Shown here piece by piece: positions 8,249 to 16,514 of a stretch of DNA of 64,000 bases. A model generated the notes under the pieces. It was not told the origin of the DNA and did not search any database. It was given only the letters and a program-made list of their open reading frames with translations. Positions within the stretch are counted from its first letter, which is position 1. Every line of letters begins with the position of its first letter. This stretch comes from Georgenia ruanii (GTDB taxonomy: Bacteria > Actinomycetota > Actinomycetes > Actinomycetales > Actinomycetaceae): the NCBI RefSeq assembly GCF_009193175.1, contig NZ_VUKE01000009.1, positions 1 through 64,000 on the forward strand, written 5' to 3'. A program made the position numbers and the translations under genes.

Positions 8249-9325
8249 CTACTTGCCGGCTGCGGCGAGCAGGCTGCTGGTGATGCCGGCGATGCCCAGC
8301 GCGGTCGCGGCGGCCGCCCTGGGCTTCTCCTCGCTCCTGCGGGCCGACCACACCGTCTCGGGGCGGGACTGCAGGAGGAGGAGGTTCTCGCCGTCGGGCA
8401 GGTCGGCGTCCAGGGCCCACTCGATGTCCTGGGGGCACCCGTAGTGCTTCTCGGCCCGCTTGGCCATGGCGGCCACCGCCCGCACCTCGGCGTCGGTGAG
8501 GCTGCGGCGTGCCCGGCGCTCGGCGTCGACCTCGCGCTCCACGAGCGAGCGGGTGGCCGGGTCCGGCACGAGCTCGGCATGCTTGTCGCCGCGGGTCTCG
8601 GCGACGACCGTGAGCATGACCTTGTCGACGCGGATGTTGTCCGGGGTGACCTGCCCCGACACCACCATCTCGCCGAGGCCGTAGGAGGCGTCGATGACGA
8701 TCTTCGACCGGTCGCCGTTGGCGGGGTCCACGGTCATGGCCACGCCGGAGGCGCGGGCGTTGACCATCTTCTGCACGGCGACGGCGATGGACAGGCCCTC
8801 GTCGGGCACACCGTTGCGCAGCCGGTAGGTGATCGCCCGGCTCGTGTACAGCGACGCCCAGCACTGGCGGATGTGGTCGGCGACCTCCCGCCACCCGGTC
8901 AGCCACAGGTAGGTGTCCTGCTGGCCGGCGAAGCTGGCCTCGGGCAGGTCCTCGGCGGTGGCCGAGGAGCGCACCGCGACGGGCACCTCGCCGCCGCAGC
9001 GGGCCATGAGCTCGTCATAGGCGGCGCGGGCCTCCTGCCGCAGCGGCTCGGGGATAGGCCGCGAGCAGATCTCCTCGCGGATGCGGGCGGAGACGGCGTC
9101 GACGTGGGCGACGTCGTCGGCGTCCAGGCCGGCGAGCAGGTCGCGGATGTCCTCGGCGATGCCGGCCGCGGCGAGGAAGGCGTCGTACAGGGCGGTGGTG
9201 ACGGCGAAGCCGGGCGGGACGGGCATGCCGGCCGCCGTCATCGACACCAGCGAGGCGCACTTGCCGCCGAGCAGGTCGTGCTCGGGGGCCAGGCCGGCGT
9301 CGAAGAACTGGATGCAGGTGGTCAT
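8249..9325 (-). CDS. creI: PEP/pyruvate-binding ATP-grasp subunit of a split alkylphenol kinase
   Basis: 358-residue protein matching only the N-terminal ATP-binding domain of PEP synthase/PPDK. LLGGKCASLVSM near the N-terminus, PPGFAVTT at 38-45 and RSSATAEDLPEASFAGQ at 119-135 are the family signatures. The paired phosphohistidine domain is in the next gene, matching the 40-kDa and 70-kDa subunits of phenylphosphate synthase and CreI/CreH. It should bind ATP and load phosphate onto the CreH histidine. The start is one base after the P450 stop, with GGGAGG about six bases upstream. It ends in an Ala-rich tail. Confidence 0.78.
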   Translation of the reverse strand: MTTCIQFFDAGLAPEHDLLGGKCASLVSMTAAGMPVPPGFAVTTALYDAFLAAAGIAEDIRDLLAGLDADDVAHVDAVSARIREEICSRPIPEPLRQEARAAYDELMARCGGEVPVAVRSSATAEDLPEASFAGQQDTYLWLTGWREVADHIRQCWASLYTSRAITYRLRNGVPDEGLSIAVAVQKMVNARASGVAMTVDPANGDRSKIVIDASYGLGEMVVSGQVTPDNIRVDKVMLTVVAETRGDKHAELVPDPATRSLVEREVDAERRARRSLTDAEVRAVAAMAKRAEKHYGCPQDIEWALDADLPDGENLLLLQSRPETVWSARRSEEKPRAAAATALGIAGITSSLLAAAGK

Positions 9326-9326
9326 G

Positions 9327-10589
9327 TCAGGCCTCCCAGGTGACAGGGACGGCGACGGGGACCCGGAAGGAGAGGTTCTCCCGGAAGTCGATGCCGTCGG
9401 GGTCGGCGAGGGTCAGGTGCGGGGCCTTGGCGGCCACCTCCTCGAGGACGATCCGCGCCTGGAGCTTGGCGAGCATGTTGCCCAGGCAGTAGTGGATGCC
9501 GAAGCCGAAGGACAGGTGCTCGCGGGCGTTGGGGCGGTCGACGTCGAAGGTCTCCGCGTCGGCGAAGCGTGCCTCGTCGCGGTTGGCCGAACCCATGAGC
9601 AGCAGGACGTTCGCCCCGGCCGGGATGTCGACGCCGCCGATGCGTGCGTCCTTGAGGGCCTTGCGCCGCCAGCCGACGATCGACGGGCTGTAGCGCAGCA
9701 CCTCCTCCACCGCCGCCTTGATCTTCTTGGGCTCGTCGACGAGTGCCTGCCACTGGTCCTTGTGCGCCAGCAGCACCCGCAGGGAGTTGGCGATGAGCGT
9801 CGTCGTCGTCTCGTGGCCGGCGAAGAGCAGGCTGTAGGCGATCGAGGCGATCTCGTGGTCGGTGATCTCGGCGCCGGACTGCTGGTCGCGGACGAGGTCG
9901 GCGATGAGGTTGTCCCCGCCCTGCTCGTGGGCGCGGGCCACCAGGGCCAGGCACTCCTGCCAGTACTCGACGAGGTTGTGCGCGTGCGGGACCTGCTCCT
10001 CGTCGCTGAGGTCGCCCCAGGTCATCGCGGCACGGGAGTCCGACCACCGCTTGTAGGTGTCGATCTGGGAGACGTCGGCGCCGAGCAGCGTGAGGATCGT
10101 GATGGTGGGGATGTCGTAGGCGAGGTCGCGCACCAGGTCGGCGCGGCGCTCGGGCCGGTCGAGCATCCGGTCGAGCAGGTCGTCGACGTTCTGGCGGATG
10201 AACGGCTCGAGCACCTTGTACCGGCGCGGGGTGAACTCGCGCTGGACGATCTCCCGGATGCGGGTGTGCTCCGGGGGGATGCGGGCGGACAGGCCCGAGT
10301 AGGCGGTGAAACCGCCCTCGGCCATGATCTGCTTCGCCTGCGGGCCGCGCTCGCGCACCGGGGCCTGGGCGTTCTCGCTGCTGAAGGTCTCCCAGTCGGC
10401 GAAGACCGCCTTGATGTCGTCGTAGCGGGTGACCACCCAGTAGCCGATCCGCTCGTCGAACATCACCGGCTCCTCGGCGCGCAGCCGGGCGTAGGCCGGG
10501 AAGGGGTCGTGCTGGTCGAACGGGACGTACCCGTGGTGGTCGACGGGACAGCCGGAGGGCTGCGCCGTCACGTCCTGCGTCGTTGCCAT
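9327..10589 (-). CDS. creJ: cytochrome P450, probable alkylphenyl-phosphate hydroxylase
   Basis: 420-residue soluble bacterial P450. The I-helix motif AGHETTT carries the oxygen-activating Thr. EEVLRY supplies the ExxR-like helix. The haem loop FGFGIHYCLG has the proximal cysteine near 368. Two upstream ATGs are in frame, but the one at 10589 has GGAG six to nine bases ahead and gives the usual N-terminus. In C. glutamicum, CreJ hydroxylates the alkyl carbon of phosphorylated alkylphenols using CreE and CreF. All partners are present here in the same operon. It is the first gene after the IclR regulator, 73 bp downstream of it. Confidence 0.85.
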   Translation of the reverse strand: MATTQDVTAQPSGCPVDHHGYVPFDQHDPFPAYARLRAEEPVMFDERIGYWVVTRYDDIKAVFADWETFSSENAQAPVRERGPQAKQIMAEGGFTAYSGLSARIPPEHTRIREIVQREFTPRRYKVLEPFIRQNVDDLLDRMLDRPERRADLVRDLAYDIPTITILTLLGADVSQIDTYKRWSDSRAAMTWGDLSDEEQVPHAHNLVEYWQECLALVARAHEQGGDNLIADLVRDQQSGAEITDHEIASIAYSLLFAGHETTTTLIANSLRVLLAHKDQWQALVDEPKKIKAAVEEVLRYSPSIVGWRRKALKDARIGGVDIPAGANVLLLMGSANRDEARFADAETFDVDRPNAREHLSFGFGIHYCLGNMLAKLQARIVLEEVAAKAPHLTLADPDGIDFRENLSFRVPVAVPVTWEA

Positions 10590-10623
10590 GTCCGCTCCAT
10601 CGCTGATCTCGAACGTGGGGTCC

Positions 10624-10652
10624 ATACAAGCCGCCCGTCGCGCGGGAGCCAA
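10624..10652 (-). promoter_or_regulatory. candidate promoter of the cre-like operon
   Basis: On the minus strand, TTGGCT (10647-10652) and TTGTAT (10624-10629) are separated by 17 bases. They lie in the 73-bp gap between the IclR gene and creJ, about 35 bases before the P450 start. The -35 is a fair match and the -10 is weak. If real, it would let the catabolic genes be controlled separately from the regulator gene. Confidence 0.33.
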
Positions 10653-10662
10653 GGCGACGCTT

Positions 10663-11541
10663 CTACTCAGTGGAAGCCGGGTGAGTCTGGGCCGGGGCGC
10701 CGGGTGGTGGCTCGGCCGCGGCGCCGGCCGCCCGCCTGCCCGCGGTCCCGGCGGCCGGCCGGAAGGTCGACAGGATCGTCGAGAGCGCGAACGGGGCGGT
10801 GACCCGCTCGATCTCCGCGGCCGCGCCGCGCAGGGCGGGCAGGTAGCGGGTCATCGACGGCGCCTGCGCGGCGGCGACGACCAGGCCCAGCCCGGCGCCC
10901 ACGCGGCCCTCGCGGTGGAACACCGGCACGGCGATCGAGCAGGACCCGACCCGCGCCTCCTGCTCGGTGACGGCGTAGCCCTGCCGGGCGATCTGCTCGA
11001 GCTCGGCGCGCAGCCGCGCGGGGTTCACCCGGGTCGCGGGCGTGAGGGACTCCAGATCGCGCAGCAGATAGGTGTCGCGGAACCACGGCTCCTCGTAGGC
11101 GAGCAGCACCTTCCCGACGGCGGAGACGTGCAGCGGCAGCCGGCCGCCGACCCGGGCCGCCCGGGGCACCCGCTTGGAGCTGTAGATCCGGTCGACGTAG
11201 AGGACGTCGGGTCCGGAGCGGATCGCCAGGTGCGTGGTCTCCTGGGTGACGCCGAACAGGTCCTGGAGGATCGGCCGCGCCCGCTCGCGCATCTGCCGGC
11301 CGGCGTGCTGCCCCAGCTCCCACAGCCGCATGCCGACCCGGTAGTCGCCACCCGGGTCGCGGTTGAGGGCGCCCCACTCCTCCAGCTCCCCCACCAGCCG
11401 GTGCACCGTGCTCAGCGGCAGGTCGCTGCGCGCGGCGATGTCGCTGAGGGACAGGGCGTTCGGGCCGGTCTCGAACGCCGCGAGGATGGCGAGGACCTTG
11501 GAGGTCACGCTCTGCCCGGGCGTGCGCGCACCTCCCGCCAC
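10663..11541 (-). CDS. IclR-family transcriptional regulator
   Basis: 292-residue IclR protein. A winged helix-turn-helix in the first 75 residues (LSLSDIAARSDLPLSTVHRLV) is followed by the effector domain with HVSAVGKVLLAY and the SCSIAVPVF segment. The tail from about 265 is Ala/Pro-rich. The start is a GTG at 11541 with GAGGGG upstream. It is the first gene of the minus-strand array and lies 73 bp before creJ, so it is the likely pathway regulator, perhaps sensing an alkylphenol or 4-hydroxybenzoate. IclR proteins can activate or repress; which applies here is not visible. Confidence 0.85.
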   Translation of the reverse strand: MAGGARTPGQSVTSKVLAILAAFETGPNALSLSDIAARSDLPLSTVHRLVGELEEWGALNRDPGGDYRVGMRLWELGQHAGRQMRERARPILQDLFGVTQETTHLAIRSGPDVLYVDRIYSSKRVPRAARVGGRLPLHVSAVGKVLLAYEEPWFRDTYLLRDLESLTPATRVNPARLRAELEQIARQGYAVTEQEARVGSCSIAVPVFHREGRVGAGLGLVVAAAQAPSMTRYLPALRGAAAEIERVTAPFALSTILSTFRPAAGTAGRRAAGAAAEPPPGAPAQTHPASTE

Positions 11542-11727
11542 CCTGCCCCCTCACGTTCCCCGGGCGCCCGAGTGCGCCGTCGCCCGGCCAGGCTAACCGG
11601 TGAGGACGCGGCGGCGTCCGGGCTCACCACCGTCACGCGGCCGGCTCCGCCCGGCGCCTGGAGAACGCGGCCGCTCGCCTCGCCTGGGGGATGGCCGGAG
11701 GCCGGGGTCGGCGCGCACCATGGAGGC

Positions 11728-13143
11728 ATGGACGCTTCGGCGACCGCGCAGCGTCGCGCCACCCCCGAGGAACGATCACGCGCGGGCGAGCTGGCCCGCA
11801 CCCGGGTCCCGCCGGCCTCCCACGCCGAGCTCCCCACCGAGGACCGGGACCCCGTGGGGGTGCTCGCCGCCCAGATGCCCTCCCGGCTGCCGGACCTCGT
11901 GCCCATCCGGCACGCCCGCATGCTCGCCTCCCCGTTCGCGTTCTACCGGGGCGGCGCCGCGGTCATGGCCGCCGACCTGGTGCGGACGCCGGCCTCCGGC
12001 TTCACCGCCCAGCTGTGCGGCGACGCGCACCTGGTCAACTTCGGCATGTTCGCCTCGCCCGAGCGCCGGCTGCTGTTCGACATCAACGACTTCGACGAGA
12101 CCTTCCCCGGCCCCTGGGAGTGGGACGTCAAGCGGCTCACGGCCAGCATCGTCGTCGCCGGGCGGGAGAACGGCTTCTCGGCCAAGGAGGTCCGCCGGGC
12201 CGCGATGGCGACCGTGCGCGGCTACCGGGATGCGATGGCCGAGTTCGCCGAGCTCGGCAACCTCGAGGTCTGGTACGCCCGGGTGGACGTCGCCCAGCAG
12301 CGCGAACAGGTGGCCGACGGGCTCGGCAAGCGCGCCGGCAAGCGGGTGGACAAGGCCATCGCGCGCGCCCGCGGGCGCGACCACCGGCACGTGCTCGCCA
12401 AGCTCACGGAGGTGGTCGACGGTGGGCGCCGGATCGTCGACGCCCCGCCCCTGGTGGTCCGGCTCTCGAGCCTCGAGCCCGAGGTGCAGGCGGACGAGAT
12501 CGCCGCCCAGGTGCAGAGCCTGGTCCGGAGCTACGCCCAGTCGCTGGAGCCGGGCTACCGCGAGCTGATGGACTCGTACACGTTCGTGGACATGGCCCGG
12601 AAGGTCGTCGGCGTCGGCAGCGTGGGCACCCGCTGCTGGATCGTGCTCCTGCAGGGCCGCGACGGCAACGACCCGCTCTTCCTCCAGATCAAGGAGGCCC
12701 AGCAGTCGGTGCTCGCGGCCCACCTCGACCCCATCACCGAGCGCCACGAGGGCCGCCGCGTGGTCGCCGGCCAGCGGATCATGCAGGCCGCCGGCGACGT
12801 GTTCCTGGGCTTCGACCGCACCGTCGGGCTCGACGGCAGGACGCGCGACTTCTACGTCCGGCAGCTCAACGACTGGAAGGGGTCGCTGGAGGTCGAGAAG
12901 ATGGTGCCCGAGGGCATGCGGCTGTACGGGCGGCTGTGCGCCTGGACGCTGGCCCGGGCCCACGCCCGCTCCGGCGACCGCATCGCCATCGCCGCCTACC
13001 TGGGCGACGGCGACGAGTTCGCCGCGGCGGTGACCGACTTCGCCACCGCCTACACCGACCTCAACGCGCGGGACTTTGCCGCCTTCGGTGATGCCGTCGC
13101 AGCCGGGCGGCTCCCGGCCGCCGGGCCCGCCGTCGCCGCCTAG
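11728..13143 (+). CDS. DUF2252 family protein
   Basis: 471-residue protein matching the DUF2252 family. Recognisable blocks are LCGDAHLVNFGMFASPER near 95-112, FDINDFDET, WEWDVKRLTAS and FVRQLNDWKGS-like text in the C-terminal third. These segments resemble a kinase-like catalytic fold (the HxN/DxD region), but no substrate is known to me for this family. No signal peptide or membrane segment is seen. The start is chosen for GGAGG directly upstream; a nearby ATG eight bases earlier is out of frame. It stands alone between the IclR gene and the LacI-controlled operon. Confidence 0.85.
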   Translation: MDASATAQRRATPEERSRAGELARTRVPPASHAELPTEDRDPVGVLAAQMPSRLPDLVPIRHARMLASPFAFYRGGAAVMAADLVRTPASGFTAQLCGDAHLVNFGMFASPERRLLFDINDFDETFPGPWEWDVKRLTASIVVAGRENGFSAKEVRRAAMATVRGYRDAMAEFAELGNLEVWYARVDVAQQREQVADGLGKRAGKRVDKAIARARGRDHRHVLAKLTEVVDGGRRIVDAPPLVVRLSSLEPEVQADEIAAQVQSLVRSYAQSLEPGYRELMDSYTFVDMARKVVGVGSVGTRCWIVLLQGRDGNDPLFLQIKEAQQSVLAAHLDPITERHEGRRVVAGQRIMQAAGDVFLGFDRTVGLDGRTRDFYVRQLNDWKGSLEVEKMVPEGMRLYGRLCAWTLARAHARSGDRIAIAAYLGDGDEFAAAVTDFATAYTDLNARDFAAFGDAVAAGRLPAAGPAVAA

Positions 13144-13259
13144 CGCGGCGGCTGGTCCCGGTGGCGCGCCCGCGTCGCCGTGCCCGCCGTCCCCGGCCGC
13201 GACGGCACCGGCCCGTCGACGGAGCGGGGGTTGACGGGGCCGTTGCCTGCGCCACGGGC

Positions 13260-14297
13260 TCAGGTGAGCAGCGCCGCCGGGTTGTCCCGCACCAGGCGAT
13301 GCAGGGTCTCCTCGGGGACGCCGCGCTGGCGCAGCATCGCGAGGAACACGGTCGGCACGAACGCGAACCCGTTGCCGCCGTGCTGGGTCCACATCTGCTT
13401 GAGGAACAGGTCGTGGCTCAGCAGCAGCTGCCCGGCGTAGCCGGCCTCGACGAGAGCGGCGACGGCGTCGGCGGTCTGCGGCGCCGTCGGGGAGACGCCT
13501 TCCTGGGGGAAGGTGATGTCCAGGCCGATCATGTCGAACTCGAGCGACACCCCCCGGTCGAGCAGGGCGCGCTGGTAGTCCGGGTCGTCGCCCGAGGGGT
13601 CGGAGTGCGCCAGGGAGACCTTGGCCGGGTCGACCCCGACCTCGTGGAGCACGATGTCGAGGATCTCGTGGGCGTAGCGCTCCCAGCCGGGCAGGTGGAT
13701 GTTCAGCGCGACGGAGGGGTGGTCCAGCTGCGCCGTGGCCGCCGCCCGCAGCGAGGCCCTCTCGCCGTCCGTGAAGGACGGCGAGATGCCGATCTCCCCG
13801 ATCATCCCGGGCCGGATGCCGGTCTCCCCCACGCCGTGGGTGAGCTCGTCGGAGATCGCCTGCGCCTGCTGGTCGACGCTGCGGGCGGTGATGGCCTCCC
13901 CCTCGAACTTCTCGAGGTAGGCCCCGGTCGACATCACGACGTTGAGCCCGGTGCGTTCGGCGACCGCCCGCAGCCGCTCGGGGTTGCGCCCGATGGCCGG
14001 CGTGCCGGTCGCGTCGACCACCGTGCGCCCGCTCACCCGGGCGAACGCCTCGATCTCCGCGACGACGGCGTCGACCGGCTTGTCCGCCATGTTGTCGGCG
14101 CAGCAGTAGGGGTCCTGCCGCAGCGCCCACTGGTGGGCGGCGCTGACCGGCCGGCCGACGAGGACGGCGGAGAAGTCGTAGGACGGCTCGTCCACCACCC
14201 CGGAGAGGTCGTTGAACAGGTGCTCGTGCGGGAGCACGACGCCGAGGTCCTCGCGGGCCACCGGGCCGGTGACCGTCTGGACGTATCCGGTGCTCAT
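13260..14297 (-). CDS. phosphotriesterase-family metal-dependent hydrolase
   Basis: 345-residue TIM-barrel amidohydrolase of the phosphotriesterase/lactonase type. Probable metal ligands are H24 and H26 in LPHEH, a glutamate in IGEIG (E168) where phosphotriesterase has a carboxylated lysine, H201 (NIHLPG), H231 (LAHSD) and D296 (SHD). A bridging glutamate is the usual state in the non-phosphotriesterase members, several of which open sugar lactones. It is the last gene of the LacI-controlled operon, four bases after the transporter stop. A lactone or sugar-phosphate ester substrate is plausible but not proven. Confidence 0.8.
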   Translation of the reverse strand: MSTGYVQTVTGPVAREDLGVVLPHEHLFNDLSGVVDEPSYDFSAVLVGRPVSAAHQWALRQDPYCCADNMADKPVDAVVAEIEAFARVSGRTVVDATGTPAIGRNPERLRAVAERTGLNVVMSTGAYLEKFEGEAITARSVDQQAQAISDELTHGVGETGIRPGMIGEIGISPSFTDGERASLRAAATAQLDHPSVALNIHLPGWERYAHEILDIVLHEVGVDPAKVSLAHSDPSGDDPDYQRALLDRGVSLEFDMIGLDITFPQEGVSPTAPQTADAVAALVEAGYAGQLLLSHDLFLKQMWTQHGGNGFAFVPTVFLAMLRQRGVPEETLHRLVRDNPAALLT

Positions 14298-14301
14298 GCG
14301 A

Positions 14302-15351
14302 TCACTTCGCCTCCACGGCGGCCTCGGCGCGCCGGGACGGGATCATCGCGATCCCGGCGGCCACCAGGGCGACGAGCGTGCCGAGCAGGGTGACGGCGTG
14401 CACGACGTGCCCGGGCGCCGGGATCAGGGTGTCGATGAGGACCGAGCCGACCAGCTGGCCGGCGGTGGAGGCCAGGCCGAGCAGCAGCAGCCCGAGGCCG
14501 CGGACGAGCAGGGCCATCAGCGCGATGGACATCAGGCCGAGCGGGCCGCCGAGGTACATCCACCACGTCTCCGGCAGGGCGAAGTCGACGCCGGAGGTCA
14601 GGGCGCGGATGAGGTAGGCGACGAGCAGCGCGGTGAAGCCGACGAGGAAGTTCCACCCGATGGCGACGAACATCGAGCCGGTGGCCTTGGCGACGTTGGA
14701 GTTGCCGGCCGGCTGCCACCCGGCGAGCAGGCCGCCGACGAAGGGCAGGATGGCCAGGGCGATGACGTGGGGTGCCTGGAAGTTCGGGGAGATGACCAGG
14801 ACCGTCGATACGACCGCGAGGAGCGCGCCGAGGATGCGGGGCGAGGACAGCGGCTGCCTGACCGCCACGCCGACGCCCAGCCGGTCGCACACGACGCCGG
14901 AGATGACCATGCCGGAGATCAGCGAGATCTGGAACGTTGCCACGCCCAGCCCGCCGACCGAGACCCCCTCGGACAGGACGATGACGGCGCCGCACAGGCC
15001 GGCGAGGAAGTTCGGCCAGGGGATGCGCCGCTCCCTAATGATCCGCGGGATGGCCAGGGCCTGCTCCCGGGTCGACTTCCGGGAGAAGACGATGACGAAC
15101 ATCAGCACCAGGCCGGTGCCGAAGGAGATGAGCGCGGCGGCGTGGCCGTCGCTGAGCCAGGTGCCCAGCCGCCCGTTCACGGCGGACTGCATCGGGCCGA
15201 GCGTGCCCGCCAGGACCGTGGCCAGGACGAGGAGGGCCGTGGCGGTGGTCTTCCGCTTCGGCGTGCTCCGCGGGGCCGGGGCGTCGGCGACCGCGGCGGC
15301 GACGTTCCCGCCATCGGGAACGTGGGACGACGGCGTACGGGTATGCGTCAT
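14302..15351 (-). CDS. DMT-superfamily transporter (YdcZ/DUF606-like duplication)
   Basis: 349-residue integral membrane protein with about ten hydrophobic segments and an unstructured N-terminal 35 residues. Two halves each begin with a similar small-residue helix (GTLGPMQSAVNGRLG and its counterpart GLASTAGQLVGSVLIDTL), as in tandem DUF606 proteins of the drug/metabolite superfamily. It lies between a ribokinase remnant and the phosphotriesterase-like gene, so it probably imports or exports the substrate of that pathway. AAAGG lies about ten bases before the ATG. Substrate and direction are unknown. Confidence 0.75.
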   Translation of the reverse strand: MTHTRTPSSHVPDGGNVAAAVADAPAPRSTPKRKTTATALLVLATVLAGTLGPMQSAVNGRLGTWLSDGHAAALISFGTGLVLMFVIVFSRKSTREQALAIPRIIRERRIPWPNFLAGLCGAVIVLSEGVSVGGLGVATFQISLISGMVISGVVCDRLGVGVAVRQPLSSPRILGALLAVVSTVLVISPNFQAPHVIALAILPFVGGLLAGWQPAGNSNVAKATGSMFVAIGWNFLVGFTALLVAYLIRALTSGVDFALPETWWMYLGGPLGLMSIALMALLVRGLGLLLLGLASTAGQLVGSVLIDTLIPAPGHVVHAVTLLGTLVALVAAGIAMIPSRRAEAAVEAK

Positions 15352-15388
15352 TGCTTTCTACCTTTTCCCTAGTGATGAGACGGAAGCG

Positions 15389-15577
15389 CTACCTGGTGCC
15401 TGCGGTTTCCGGAATGTCGTCACGGCGGGGCGGCGAGTCCCGCGCCTCGTGACGGGTGGTGGTGACGGCGCCGGCCGACCGCTGCGTGCGCCGGGCCAGG
15501 ATCGTCTCCGCGCTGCGCGGGATCGCCGCGACCTCGAGCCGCAGGTCGATGTCGATGCTGCCGACGACCACGACGTC
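15389..15577 (-). pseudogene. truncated ribokinase/PfkB N-terminus
   Basis: The minus-strand frame reads VVVVGSIDIDLRLEVAAIP then AETILARRTQRSAGA, a clear PfkB/ribokinase N-terminus up to the point where the GGKGAN substrate motif should follow. At about 15470 the similarity stops, and the frame runs through unrelated charged text to a stop at 15389. Only about 37 of the usual 300 residues survive. The remnant begins about 20 bases after the DUF1355-like gene stop and precedes the transporter, so an internal deletion removed a kinase from the operon. A GTG at 15571 could serve as a start. Confidence 0.65.
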
Positions 15578-15596
15578 GAGGGCCTGCCCGCTCGTG

Positions 15597-16367
15597 TCAG
15601 GCCGCGCTCTCGTCCTCGGCCGACAGGTCACCGGCGAGCCAGCGGACCGCCCGGTCGAACAGGACCGCGTAGCCCTCCCAGTCCATGAACTCCTGCGGCG
15701 CCCAGTGCGGGGAGATGTCCGAGGCGAAGGCGAGCGTGCGCCCCGCGCCGACCTGGCGCACCGCGAGCAGCGGAGAGTCCTCGATGGTGGCGAGCACCGT
15801 GGCGTCCTCGCGGGCCTCGAGCCGCTGGTAGCCGAGCAGGATGGGCCACTCCGCGTCGAGCCCGTCGGTGATCGGGTGGGCGACGCCGGTCAGCCGGCCA
15901 CCGATGCCCTCGGGCGTCTCGACACGGTCGTCGTAGGGGGAGATCCGCACGGGCAGGACGTCCTCGACCGCGGTGCGGTGGTAGTTCGCCCGGCCCTGGA
16001 AGCCCTGGAAGCTGAGGTAGCCGCCGGCCATCGCCAGCGCGCCGCCGCCGCGCACCCACTCGGCGAGGAGCTTGAGGCGGTTGGGCGCCGGGCGCCCCTG
16101 GGCGAAGACCACCGGCGGCAGCAGGAGGGAGTTGGACCCGATGTCCGAGAGCAGGACGACGTCGTATGCGCCGAGCGCCTGGAGCGTGGACGGGAAGTCC
16201 TCCGCGACGTCGTGCGACTTCAGATGGGTCACGTCGTGCCCGGCGCCGCGCAGCGCCGCCAGCAGGACGGCGCACCCGATCTCCACCTGTGCGTGCGGGA
16301 AGGCGTCGTAGCCCTTGTAGTCCGTCGCCGCATTGACCCAGGACTCGCCCGCGAGAAGAACCCTCAT
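15597..16367 (-). CDS. DUF1355 / class I glutamine amidotransferase-like protein
   Basis: 256-residue soluble protein resembling the PF07090-type family related to ThuA. It starts MRVLLAGESW and has YDVVLLSDIGSNSLLL, GGGALAMAGGYLSFQG and ASDISPHWAPQEFM. It keeps the flavodoxin-like fold, but the usual glutamine-amidotransferase nucleophile Cys is not evident; AMAGGY occupies that position. The ATG at 16367 has AAGGAG six bases upstream and is preferred over an ATG 33 bases earlier. It is the first gene of the operon, opposite the LacI regulator. Relatives sit in sugar-utilisation loci; the reaction is unknown. Confidence 0.72.
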   Translation of the reverse strand: MRVLLAGESWVNAATDYKGYDAFPHAQVEIGCAVLLAALRGAGHDVTHLKSHDVAEDFPSTLQALGAYDVVLLSDIGSNSLLLPPVVFAQGRPAPNRLKLLAEWVRGGGALAMAGGYLSFQGFQGRANYHRTAVEDVLPVRISPYDDRVETPEGIGGRLTGVAHPITDGLDAEWPILLGYQRLEAREDATVLATIEDSPLLAVRQVGAGRTLAFASDISPHWAPQEFMDWEGYAVLFDRAVRWLAGDLSAEDESAA

Positions 16368-16382
16368 CACCACTCCTTGCAC

Positions 16383-16413
16383 CGTTGCGTTTTTGCGCAT
16401 TCATTGCGCAACG
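16383..16413. promoter_or_regulatory. LacI-type operator between divergent genes
   Basis: TTGCGCA (16393-16399), a five-base spacer and TGCGCAA (16405-16411) form a perfect inverted repeat. An outer pair, CGTTGCG (16383-16389) and CGCAACG (16407-16413), overlaps it. The site lies 16-46 bp upstream of the DUF1355-like start and about 100 bp upstream of the LacI gene. LacI-family proteins bind such GC-centred palindromes, so it is the probable operator for the minus-strand operon and perhaps for autoregulation. Confidence 0.6.
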
Positions 16414-16514
16414 TGTTGTGTGCGACACTATGAGACGCGGTCGTTCGTCGTCAAAACCGGAGGTTCCGGGCACGCTCGCCGCACGAAACGTTGGGCGCAC
16501 CGATGGGAGTGGCG

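Noticed and set aside
6209-9325. Ordinary PEP synthase or PPDK broken by a frameshift
   Set aside because: Both genes have their own starts and ribosome sites, the C-terminal PEP-binding barrel is absent, and the two-subunit layout matches phenylphosphate synthase-type enzymes.
10588-11727. In-frame upstream extension of the DUF2252 gene
   Set aside because: The extension is antisense to the IclR gene and low in complexity; the ATG at 11728 has its own GGAGG and matches the expected N-terminus.
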